From NCBI GenBank assembly GCA_002454335.1, contig DKIP01000007.1, positions 323-6,413 of the forward strand: a DNA stretch of 6,091 nt, given 5' to 3'. The position numbers were made by a program, and so were the translations under genes. Shown here piece after piece: positions 1-6,091 of this stretch (position 1 is its first letter; each line of letters starts with the position of its first letter). Origin of the DNA: Cytophagaceae bacterium UBA6715 (lineage in GTDB: Bacteria; Bacteroidota; Bacteroidia; Cytophagales; Spirosomataceae). The notes under the pieces were generated by a model that made no database searches, was not told the DNA's origin, and saw only the letters and a program-made list of their open reading frames with translations.

Positions 1-894
1 TTAGGAGTTCGTTATTCGGATGTGATTTCCTTGTATGAGGAAAAAATCAAGCCAAATCCGAAGTTTAAGTTGAAGATGTTACACTTCTTCATCAATACGG
101 GGATTAAAGATTCAGCCTATTATTGGTCGGAGCTAAGCCGCTTTATTTACAAATATTGTGAATTAAAGAAGGTTTGCCCTGAATTGGATTCCATTGATTT
201 GGGGGGTGGTTTACCTATACAAACCTCGCTTCAGTTTAATTATGATTACCAAGCGATGGTGGATGAAATTGTGGAATCAATCTCATGGATTTGCAATAAA
301 AACAATGTGCCCGTACCGAATATCTTCACGGAATTCGGTTCCTATACCGTAGGGGAGAGTGGCGCGGTTTTATATGAAATCATTGACCAAAAGTTGCAAA
401 ATGATAAAGAGTTGTGGTACATGATCGATGGTTCTTTCATTACGCAATTGCCAGATTCATGGGGCATGAACCAGAAATACATCATGTTGCCGGTTAATAA
501 CTGGAGTTCACCCTATCAAAAGGTGAACTTAGGTGGATTGACTTGTGATTCCATGGATTTTTATAACACGGAAGCGCATAGCTCCGATTTATACTTACCG
601 ATTTTCGAAGAAGATCAAGAGCGTCAATATGTAGGTTTTTTCCATACAGGAGCTTATCAAGAGTCTCTGGGTGGATATGGTGGAATTCAACATTGTTTGA
701 TTCCTGCACCGAAGCACGTGATTGTGGACCGATTGGAAGATGGGACGATTACTACGCGTTTATTCCAGGAGGAGCAAGCGAGCGGTTCGATGCTGCACAT
801 TTTAGGTTACAACAATCCTGCGGATAAGACCGTTGCGATCGATGCAAATAATGAAGTGTCAAAAGGAAATCCAAAGAAATTAGCTTCTGTTTAA
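1..894 (+). CDS. speA: Biosynthetic arginine decarboxylase, 5'-truncated by window edge
   Basis: This is the C-terminal 297 residues of a PLP-dependent arginine decarboxylase (fold type III, SpeA type), which converts arginine to agmatine as the first step of polyamine synthesis in the cytoplasm. The frame is open from base 1, so the GTG at 22 is not a real start; about 160-170 N-terminal residues with the PLP lysine should lie upstream if the protein has the usual short Bacteroidota length. Visible motifs, numbered from base 1: the glycine-rich DLGGGLP at about 66-72, EFGSYTVGESG at about 111-121 in the phosphate-binding region, the CDSMD box at about 182-186 carrying the active-site cysteine and an aspartate, and GAYQESLGG at about 217-225. 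The C-terminal tail is lysine-rich and polar. A micro-lipoprotein gene follows after 11 bases and is probably co-transcribed. The family call is secure; substrate specificity (arginine rather than another basic amino acid) rests on overall similarity. Confidence 0.93.
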   Translation, partial: LGVRYSDVISLYEEKIKPNPKFKLKMLHFFINTGIKDSAYYWSELSRFIYKYCELKKVCPELDSIDLGGGLPIQTSLQFNYDYQAMVDEIVESISWICNKNNVPVPNIFTEFGSYTVGESGAVLYEIIDQKLQNDKELWYMIDGSFITQLPDSWGMNQKYIMLPVNNWSSPYQKVNLGGLTCDSMDFYNTEAHSSDLYLPIFEEDQERQYVGFFHTGAYQESLGGYGGIQHCLIPAPKHVIVDRLEDGTITTRLFQEEQASGSMLHILGYNNPADKTVAIDANNEVSKGNPKKLASV

Positions 895-905
895 CTCAAT
901 ATATC

Positions 906-1028
906 ATGAAAAAAATTATCGCAATGAGTGTTTTGGCAGGTATGATTTTGAGCTCATGCTCGCAACAAGCCAACTGCCCAGCTTATGGTACCACACGTGC
1001 GGATGCTCCTAAGGTAAAAAGAGCTTAA
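906..1028 (+). CDS. Very small lipoprotein (40 aa), function unknown
   Basis: This short gene encodes 40 residues starting MKKIIAMSVLAG. It has a textbook lipoprotein signal: two lysines, a hydrophobic stretch at about 4-15, and the lipobox LSSC with the cysteine to be lipidated at position 18. The mature peptide would be only 23 residues, C18 to A40, with a second cysteine in NCPAYG (23-28) and a basic tail ending KVKRA. No acidic cluster follows the lipidated cysteine, so the Bacteroidota surface-export signal appears absent and it probably faces the periplasm (inference). It starts 11 bases after speA without a Shine-Dalgarno sequence, which is normal in this phylum, and is likely carried on the speA transcript. 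Its TAA overlaps the glpK stop codon on the other strand by 3 bases. The signal peptide and clean start-stop frame argue that it is real; its role is unknown and I do not assign one. Confidence 0.75.
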   Translation: MKKIIAMSVLAGMILSSCSQQANCPAYGTTRADAPKVKRA

Positions 1029-2518
1029 TCTTCCGCCCAGTCGAAACTTTTCGTAACGGCTTTTTTCCATTGCTTCCGAAGCTTATCTCTGCTTTCGGCT
1101 GGCATGTTTGGCTTCCAGGTATGGGCAATCGCCCAGTTTTTTCGCAAGTCATCCAAGTTTTCCCAATAGCCCACAGCTAGTCCAGCAGCATAAGCAGCAC
1201 CCAAGGCTGTTGTCTCAATGATTTTCGGGCAAATAACTTCTTCTCCTAAAATATCCGATTGAAATTGCATCAGTAATTGGTTAACAACCATACCCCCATC
1301 TACGCGTAAGGAACTAATTGCGATTCCCGCATCTTTCTCCATGGCTTCTAATACCTCCCAAGTTTGGAATGCTGTTGCCTCCAAGGCTGCCCGAGCAATG
1401 TGAGATTTATTGATGTAACGTGTTAGTCCTACAAGTACCCCTCGAGCATCTGATTTCCAATAGGGCGCATATAGACCCGAAAACGCTGGGACAAAATAGC
1501 ATCCACCATTATCATCTACGAGTTTCGCGAGTTTTTCTATATCGGGACTGTTTTTGATGATTCCCAAATTATCACGCAGCCACTGCACAAGTGCTCCCGT
1601 AATCGCCACCGAACCTTCTAATGCATAATGCACCGGTTCATTGCCTAATTGGTATGCAACCGTAGTCAGAAGTCCATGTTGGGATGGAACCGGTTTTAAG
1701 CCCGTATTCATCAACAAGAAACATCCTGTTCCGTAGGTATTCTTGCCTTGACCGGGATTAAAGCAAGTTTGACCCACTAAGGCGGCTTGTTGGTCCCCCA
1801 AAATCCCCGCTAAAGGCACGCCGCCCAAAACGCCTTTCGCATGGCCGTAAACCATGGAACTCGATTTGATTTCAGGAAGCATCTTTTTGGGAATATTCAA
1901 GACTTCGAGGATTTCGTCATCCCACTGGCAAGTTGCTAAATCCATCAATTGGGTTCTACTGGCATTGGTCACATCTGTGATGTGAATTCCCCCTGCTGTT
2001 CCACCTGTTAGGTGCCATGCAATGAAAGTATCCATATTGCCAAAAAGAGCATCGCCTTTTTCAGCGTCTGCTCGGAGGCCTTCGATGTTGTTGAGTAACC
2101 AGCGTAATTTTAAGCCGCTAAAATAAGTGGCCAAAGGCAAACCAGTTTTCGCTCGAAAACGATCCATGCCCCCATCTTTGGCAAGCTCAGCTAATTCGTT
2201 TCCAACCCGCGTATCTTGCCAAACCAAAGCATTGTAATAGGCTTTTCCTGTGTGTTTGTTCCAAGCAACGGTTGTTTCCCGTTGGTTGGTAATTCCCACC
2301 GCAGCAATATCTTTCGCTGAAAGGTTGGCCTTCCCTAAGGCTAAACCAATTACCTCTTGTGTATTTTTCCAGATTTCAGCGGGATCATGTTCGACCCAAC
2401 CGGCTTGCGGATAAATTTGTTTATGTTCTTTTTGGCCTATGGAAATAATCTCGCCGCCCTTGTTGAAAATGATGAAACGCGAACTCGTGGTTCCTTGGTC
2501 AATCGATCCGATGTACAT
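1025..2518 (-). CDS. glpK: Glycerol kinase
   Basis: This 497-residue FGGY-family kinase phosphorylates glycerol with ATP to sn-glycerol 3-phosphate in the cytoplasm, feeding lipid synthesis and glycolysis. Length is close to the usual 495-505. Family motifs run in order: the N-terminal phosphate loop DQGTTSSR (7-14), glycerol contacts R80-E81 in NQRETT and Y132 in TYFSG, GNMDTFIAWHLTGG (160-173), TDVTNASRT (181-189), the catalytic aspartate D242 in GDQQAALVGQ, YGTGCF (262-267), and the C-terminal signature region around APYWKSDARG (351-360) and DGGM (407-410). The loop before D242 (225-238) has neither the histidine that HPr phosphorylates in Firmicutes enzymes nor the arginine of the E. coli fructose-1,6-bisphosphate site, so those controls are probably missing. 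It is the second gene after glpF, 7 bases away; the ATG at 2518 puts DQGTT at the expected distance from the N terminus. Confidence 0.97.
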   Translation of the reverse strand: MYIGSIDQGTTSSRFIIFNKGGEIISIGQKEHKQIYPQAGWVEHDPAEIWKNTQEVIGLALGKANLSAKDIAAVGITNQRETTVAWNKHTGKAYYNALVWQDTRVGNELAELAKDGGMDRFRAKTGLPLATYFSGLKLRWLLNNIEGLRADAEKGDALFGNMDTFIAWHLTGGTAGGIHITDVTNASRTQLMDLATCQWDDEILEVLNIPKKMLPEIKSSSMVYGHAKGVLGGVPLAGILGDQQAALVGQTCFNPGQGKNTYGTGCFLLMNTGLKPVPSQHGLLTTVAYQLGNEPVHYALEGSVAITGALVQWLRDNLGIIKNSPDIEKLAKLVDDNGGCYFVPAFSGLYAPYWKSDARGVLVGLTRYINKSHIARAALEATAFQTWEVLEAMEKDAGIAISSLRVDGGMVVNQLLMQFQSDILGEEVICPKIIETTALGAAYAAGLAVGYWENLDDLRKNWAIAHTWKPNMPAESRDKLRKQWKKAVTKSFDWAED

Positions 2519-2525
2519 GTTCGTA

Positions 2526-3227
2526 TTAGTTTAAGGTTAGCAAATATGCACCTAATACAGCACCAGCCGATGGCCCTAAGACTGGAATCCATGCATATCC
2601 CCAATCCGAATCTCCTTTGTGTTTGATAGGTAAAATGGCATGCATGATGCGTGGACCTAAATCACGCGCAGGATTAATGGCATATCCAGTGGTTCCTCCT
2701 AAGGCTAGACCTACGACCCAAACTAAAATGCCAACCATAAAGGGTCCTAAGCCAGTTTCAATTGTGCTAAAAGTCCCTAATGCTAAGACTGCAACGGCAG
2801 AGGCAAAGGCTTCTGAAATAAAATTAAATGGGGTATTGCGAATGGCAGGGTCTGTGCAAAAGGAAGCTTTAATCGCTCCAGCATCCTCTGTGATATCATA
2901 ATGAGGTTTGTAATGTAACCAAACCAACAATTGTCCTAGCATGGCTCCCAATAATTGAGCCCCAATGAACGTAGGAAATAAGCTCCAATCGTCTGATTTG
3001 ACGCAACCAGCAATCGTAACAATCGGATTTAAATGAGCTCCTGAACTTCCGAAATAGGTGGAAACAAAGATGGCAACGGTTACGGCAAAGGCCCATGCTG
3101 CTGCGATGGCTAATAATCCGGTTCCGTTTCCTTTGGTATTTTTTAAGAGTACATTGGCGACAACACCGTTTCCGAGGTATAAGAGGGTAGCTGTTCCGGC
3201 TAACTCGCCGATAAAAATGGAGCTCAT
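2526..3227 (-). CDS. glpF: Aquaglyceroporin / glycerol uptake facilitator (MIP family)
   Basis: This is a 233-residue inner-membrane channel of the major intrinsic protein family, passing glycerol by diffusion for trapping by GlpK. Six hydrophobic segments alternate with two half-helices. The second NPA box is canonical, NPARD at 185-189, whose aspartate marks glycerol-conducting rather than water-only channels. The filter includes R188, an aromatic Y182 where E. coli GlpF has Phe, and probably W45. The first box reads NPI (67-69, in GAHLNPIVTIAG) instead of NPA, an uncommon change. I start at the ATG at 3227, which puts the conserved GELAGT nine bases of protein-scale distance (residues 7-12) from the N terminus, as usual; an in-frame ATG at 3299 would add 24 basic, non-membrane residues and cover the promoter. 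glpK follows after 7 bases. Alternative: a general polyol channel. Confidence 0.94.
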   Translation of the reverse strand: MSSIFIGELAGTATLLYLGNGVVANVLLKNTKGNGTGLLAIAAAWAFAVTVAIFVSTYFGSSGAHLNPIVTIAGCVKSDDWSLFPTFIGAQLLGAMLGQLLVWLHYKPHYDITEDAGAIKASFCTDPAIRNTPFNFISEAFASAVAVLALGTFSTIETGLGPFMVGILVWVVGLALGGTTGYAINPARDLGPRIMHAILPIKHKGDSDWGYAWIPVLGPSAGAVLGAYLLTLN

Positions 3228-3253
3228 AGGTTTAGATATTCTTGTTGGTTTAT

Positions 3254-3261
3254 CAAAACTA
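3254..3261 (-). promoter_or_regulatory. Putative -7 element for glpF-glpK
   Basis: On the minus strand the sequence TAGTTTTG fits the Bacteroidota primary sigma factor -7 consensus TAnnTTTG. It lies 26 bases upstream of the glpF ATG at 3227, giving a short leader of roughly 20 bases. I see no clear TTTG or TTG at the expected -33 spacing; that region is a T-rich run. The 5-bp arms TTTAT (3249-3253) and ATAAA (3261-3265) flank it as a small inverted repeat, which may be chance. Confidence 0.45.
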
Positions 3262-3284
3262 TAAAATCTTCGCAATAAAAAAAT

Positions 3285-3292
3285 TATCTTTG
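3285..3292 (+). promoter_or_regulatory. Putative -7 element for ruvB operon
   Basis: TATCTTTG on the plus strand fits TAnnTTTG and lies 27 bases before the ruvB ATG at 3320, implying a leader of about 20 bases. No convincing -33 TTG motif is seen at the usual spacing. It sits back to back with the opposing glpF element, only 23 bases away. Confidence 0.45.
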
Positions 3293-3319
3293 AGTTCAAT
3301 TTTGAATCAAGATAGTCCT

Positions 3320-4345
3320 ATGCGGGAAGATTATTTAACAGGGGATGCGGAAGCATTGAATCCACAGGAACGTGAGATTGATAAAGCCTTACGTCCGTTG
3401 AGTTTTTTCGATTTTACCGGTCAAGGAAAAATCGTGGATAACCTCAAAATTTTCGTAGGTGCGGCCAAAGCCCGCGAGGAAGCCTTGGATCATGTCTTGT
3501 TGCACGGCCCTCCCGGTTTAGGCAAGACGACGCTTTCGCATATTATTGCCAATGAGTTAGGCTCTACCTTGAAAATTACCTCAGGTCCTGTCTTGGATAA
3601 ACCGTCTGATTTAGCAGGTTTATTGACGAATTTGCAACCTTTTGATGTATTATTTATCGATGAAATTCATCGCTTGAATCCGATTGTGGAAGAGTATTTG
3701 TACTCGGCCATGGAGGACTATAAAATTGATATTATGTTGGATTCCGGCCCGAATGCCCGGAGCATCCAAATTAGCTTAAATCCTTTTACCTTAATCGGTG
3801 CTACCACACGTGCGGGATTATTGACATCGCCATTACGTGCCCGTTTTGGGATTAATGCGCGTTTAGAATATTACGATGCCAAATTATTAACGGGCATCGT
3901 CAAGCGTTCCGCACAAATTTTGAAGATGCCGATCGAAGAGTCGGGTGCATTTGAAATTGCGCGCCGGAGCCGAGGAACTCCGCGTATTGCGAATAATTTA
4001 TTGCGTCGCACCCGTGATTTTGCCCAAGTAAAAGGCAATGGAGAGATTGATGTGCGTATCGCACAAATCGCTTTGGATGCCTTGGATGTGGATCAAAATG
4101 GCTTAGATGAAATGGATAATCGAATTTTGTTGACGATTATCGAGAAGTTCAAAGGTGGGCCGGTCGGACTGACTACGATTGCTACGGCTTGTGGTGAAGA
4201 GGCAGAAACCATTGAGGAAGTTTATGAGCCCTTCTTGATTCAAGAAGGATTTTTGAAGCGAACCTCACGCGGAAGAGAAGCAACCGAAAAAGCCTATCGT
4301 CACGTGGGCATCGAACCAAAAGCTCAAACTGGATCTTTATTTTAA
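3320..4345 (+). CDS. ruvB: Holliday junction branch migration DNA helicase RuvB
   Basis: This 341-residue AAA+ ATPase drives branch migration of Holliday junctions together with RuvA, before RuvC resolves them, in recombination and repair. All hallmarks are present: an N-terminal RPLSFFDFTGQ segment (25-35), Walker A GPPGLGKTT (63-71), Walker B LFIDEIH (111-117), sensor 1 GATTR (160-164), the arginine-finger region SPLRARFG (170-177), sensor 2 in RGTPRIANNLLRR (218-230), and a C-terminal winged-helix domain with LTTIA (284-288) and KRTSRGREAT (313-322). The length is normal for RuvB. The ATG at 3320 is chosen because MREDYLTGD is the typical N terminus; the open frame extends back to 3242, but that stretch covers the promoter region. 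ruvA and ruvC are not adjacent. The stop overlaps the next start in TAATG, suggesting translational coupling to a secreted flavoprotein. Confidence 0.97.
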   Translation: MREDYLTGDAEALNPQEREIDKALRPLSFFDFTGQGKIVDNLKIFVGAAKAREEALDHVLLHGPPGLGKTTLSHIIANELGSTLKITSGPVLDKPSDLAGLLTNLQPFDVLFIDEIHRLNPIVEEYLYSAMEDYKIDIMLDSGPNARSIQISLNPFTLIGATTRAGLLTSPLRARFGINARLEYYDAKLLTGIVKRSAQILKMPIEESGAFEIARRSRGTPRIANNLLRRTRDFAQVKGNGEIDVRIAQIALDALDVDQNGLDEMDNRILLTIIEKFKGGPVGLTTIATACGEEAETIEEVYEPFLIQEGFLKRTSRGREATEKAYRHVGIEPKAQTGSLF

Positions 4346-5520
4346 TGCGTTATTTTATCTGTTTTTTATTGTTGGCCTCCACTTGTTTTGGCCAAAAGGT
4401 CCAGTCTTTTGATGTCATCGTTTATGGTGCTACCCCATCGGGTGTGATGGCAGCTTATGCAGCTAAAGCGGCCGGGAAAAAGACTTTGTTGATCGATGCG
4501 GCAGCTACCTTGCCCTATGCCCAACAAGGCTTCGGGATGAAGTTTGATTTGAATCCAGCGCAAATACAAGGCTTGCCTCGGGATTTCTTTCGTAAGGTAG
4601 GCGCGAAATTAGGAAAGTTTCAAGCCTACGAATTTGAATCTTCCATGGGATATGAGGTTTTGCAGTCTTATTTGGATGATGCTAAAATCGTTGTTTGGCC
4701 AGGACATCAGGTGATCGCGAGTTTGGTAGAAGGGAATGAAGTTAAGCAATTGAGTTTACAAGCTGAGGAGGGGGTGAAATTAGTGAAAGCCAATTCTTAT
4801 ATTGATTGTTCCTACAACGGAGATATGTTGTTGAAAACCGGTTATCAAGCCACCAAAGAATTGGAAGAAGATGGCATGGGCGGTTCTACTTCACGATTGA
4901 TTTATGCTGAACCTACCTGGACAAATATGCAAGCACCTGTCTTAATTGCCGGAAAAGGGGTCGATGTAATCAATATGCAATTAGGGCAGTCGGCGGCCAT
5001 CAAAGCTGTGGAATCAATGTTGCGTGATATTCCTGTCGCTAAAATTTCTTCTGAAGAAGTGGAGCGTTATTACAAATACAATCCTTGGATGGATGGCTCT
5101 CGCCCTGAGTTAATTGTCGATGATGCGGAGGCGGCGAACATGGAGATTATAGGTCATTGGAATAAAATCAAAAATCAACCAGGTACATTTGGCGCAACAT
5201 ATTTGCAAACAAATCCATTGGATGATTTGGGTTCTCGCATACGATTTACCTCTAAAACACCGTTGAAAGGTGATTACCAACTTTATTATTACATTCCTGC
5301 TGTAAGAGGAGGAACCACTGTGATTAATTTAGAAGTTTATGTTGCCAAAGTTCGCCATGTATCGACACTACGTTTAGCACCAAATACAACGGAAACGTGG
5401 GTTTCGGTGGGAACCTATCATTTTGAAGACAATACAACTGGCGATGTATTGGTATCACAGCGCGGGGCCAATGGCCTTCTTTCTGCAGATGCCATTTTAT
5501 GGTTGCCAAAAAATAAATAA
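4345..5520 (+). CDS. Secreted FAD-dependent oxidoreductase-like protein with golvesin-like C-terminal domain
   Basis: This 391-residue protein starts with a Sec signal peptide (1-16, probable cut between G16 and Q17), so it should be periplasmic or exported. A Rossmann FAD-binding unit follows at about 22-52: strand FDVIVYGATPSG, helix, then strand TLLID ending in the acidic D51 expected to bind ribose. The segment IDCSYNGDMLLKTGY (153-167) matches the IDATYEGDL region of the FAD_oxidored family, and MQLGQSAA (211-218) matches its C-terminal end. Residues from about 256 to 388 resemble the golvesin or xanthan-lyase-associated beta domain (GTYHFEDN, then SADAILWLP at the end). Two oddities: the usual GG-rich motif after the first strand-helix-strand is replaced by QQGFGMKFDL (60-69), and the middle of the catalytic domain seems shortened by roughly 200 residues. 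Redox activity is therefore doubtful and the substrate unknown. It starts on the last base of ruvB; the peptidase gene follows after 2 bases. Confidence 0.8.
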   Translation: MRYFICFLLLASTCFGQKVQSFDVIVYGATPSGVMAAYAAKAAGKKTLLIDAAATLPYAQQGFGMKFDLNPAQIQGLPRDFFRKVGAKLGKFQAYEFESSMGYEVLQSYLDDAKIVVWPGHQVIASLVEGNEVKQLSLQAEEGVKLVKANSYIDCSYNGDMLLKTGYQATKELEEDGMGGSTSRLIYAEPTWTNMQAPVLIAGKGVDVINMQLGQSAAIKAVESMLRDIPVAKISSEEVERYYKYNPWMDGSRPELIVDDAEAANMEIIGHWNKIKNQPGTFGATYLQTNPLDDLGSRIRFTSKTPLKGDYQLYYYIPAVRGGTTVINLEVYVAKVRHVSTLRLAPNTTETWVSVGTYHFEDNTTGDVLVSQRGANGLLSADAILWLPKNK

Positions 5521-5522
5521 GT

Positions 5523-6091
5523 ATGAAAAAGTTATTGATTTTACTCATGGGAATGCTCGTAAATTCGGCCGCTTGGTCACAATTGGTTTATCCGAAAACC
5601 CGCCAGGTGGAACATACGGATGTCTATCATGGTGTCACCGTGGCAGATCCCTACCGCTGGTTGGAAGACGATAACAGTCCTGAAACAAAGGAATGGGTGA
5701 AGGCTCAAAACAAAGTCAGTTTTGGCTACCTTGAAACACTGCCTTTGCGCGAAACTTTCAAGAAACGTATCGAACAATTGAGTGATTACGAGAAAATTTC
5801 TGCGCCGTTCAAACGAGGTGATTGGTTTTATTTTTACAAGAACTCAGGATTACAAAATCAATCGGTCTTGTATCGCCAAAAAGGATTAACAGGTACTTTA
5901 GAGGAGGTTTTGGATCCCAACAAATTATCCGCAGATGCTACGACACGATTGACTGTTTTTAGCTTGAGCAAAAATGGTCGATATGCTTGCATCGGCTTGA
6001 GTAAAGGCGGGAGCGACTGGCAGGTTTTTGGTGTAAGAGACATGGAAACGGGGCAAGATTTGCCGGATCAATTGAATTGGGTGAAGGTAAG
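5523..6091 (+). CDS. Prolyl oligopeptidase family S9A peptidase, N-terminal part, 3'-truncated by window edge
   Basis: The frame stays open from the ATG at 5523 to the window end, giving 189 residues. Residues 1-19 form a signal peptide (MKKLLILLMGMLVNSAAWS, probable cut before Q20), so the enzyme should act in the periplasm or outside. The mature start, YPKTRQVEHTDVYHGV followed by VADPYRWLEDDNSPETKEWV (about 40-59), is the classic entry of prolyl oligopeptidases, which cleave short peptides after proline. WFYFYKNSGLQNQSVLYRQ (101-119) and the following DPNKLS and FSLSKNGRYACIGLSKGGSDW segments fit the first blades of the beta-propeller that gates the active site. The serine hydrolase domain with the Ser-Asp-His triad would lie some 500 residues downstream, outside the window, so activity cannot be judged. 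It begins 2 bases after the flavoprotein stop, probably in the same operon. Confidence 0.92.
   Translation, partial: MKKLLILLMGMLVNSAAWSQLVYPKTRQVEHTDVYHGVTVADPYRWLEDDNSPETKEWVKAQNKVSFGYLETLPLRETFKKRIEQLSDYEKISAPFKRGDWFYFYKNSGLQNQSVLYRQKGLTGTLEEVLDPNKLSADATTRLTVFSLSKNGRYACIGLSKGGSDWQVFGVRDMETGQDLPDQLNWVKV

Noticed and set aside
950..961. GAGC-TCAT-GCTC hairpin inside the micro-lipoprotein gene as a glpK terminator.
   Set aside because: The stem is only four pairs and no T run follows on the minus strand.
989..1002. A 14-base identity, TACCACACGTGCGG, shared with 3802-3815 inside ruvB.
   Set aside because: Both copies encode Thr-Thr-Arg-Ala in frame, in ruvB as part of the conserved sensor 1 motif, and the flanks do not match; chance codon identity is the simpler explanation.
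1033..1066. Possible rho-independent terminator for the speA transcript within the glpK tail.
   Set aside because: The inner stem has only 4-5 pairs, the outer CCG/CGG is separated by unequal mismatched bases, and the T run is part of the glpK coding sequence; too weak to annotate.
2896..3096. Open frames antisense or out of frame inside glpF, glpK, ruvB, speA and the flavoprotein gene.
   Set aside because: They lie wholly within well-supported genes and show no recognisable domains, signal peptides or independent start context.
3228..3299. N-terminal extension of GlpF from an ATG at 3299, and of RuvB from a start at 3242.
   Set aside because: The two extensions overlap each other, cover both putative -7 elements, and add residues unlike either family's N terminus.
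4345..5520. The flavoprotein as glycerol-3-phosphate dehydrogenase (GlpD/GlpA) completing the glycerol pathway.
   Set aside because: It has a signal peptide, a YGATPSG-type FAD motif and a golvesin-like C terminus, lacks GlpD motifs, is far too short, and is on the opposite operon.

Overview
The window looks like an ordinary chromosomal stretch from a member of the Bacteroidota, possibly Cytophagales (the order is a guess). Four things point there: a SpeA-type arginine decarboxylase of the short Bacteroidota form, starts without Shine-Dalgarno sequences, promoter elements matching TAnnTTTG, and secreted proteins whose signal peptides end just before a glutamine. I see no mobile element, phage gene, CRISPR array, rRNA or tRNA.

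Left part (1-1028, + strand): the 3' two thirds of an arginine decarboxylase gene (speA). Eleven bases later comes a 40-codon gene for a tiny lipoprotein, too short for most gene callers. Its stop codon interlocks with that of glpK, which arrives from the other side.

Middle (1025-3227, - strand): a two-gene glycerol uptake operon. glpF (aquaglyceroporin) is followed after 7 bases by glpK (glycerol kinase). GlpF lets glycerol in and GlpK traps it as glycerol 3-phosphate. No glycerol-3-phosphate dehydrogenase or glp regulator lies in the window.

Divergent intergenic region (3228-3319, 92 bp): it holds a TAnnTTTG-type -7 element on each strand, one for glpF-glpK and one for ruvB, placed so that the two promoters must share upstream DNA.

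Right part (3320-6091, + strand): ruvB (Holliday junction branch migration ATPase), a secreted FAD-oxidoreductase-like protein with a golvesin-like C-terminal domain that begins on the last base of ruvB, and after 2 bases the start of a secreted S9A prolyl oligopeptidase that runs off the window. The tight spacing suggests one transcript that mixes a housekeeping repair gene with two exported proteins.

The most notable points are the unusually compact flavoprotein, the micro-lipoprotein, the fully gapless convergent junction, and the altered first NPA box in GlpF. None of these amounts to a clear new system.
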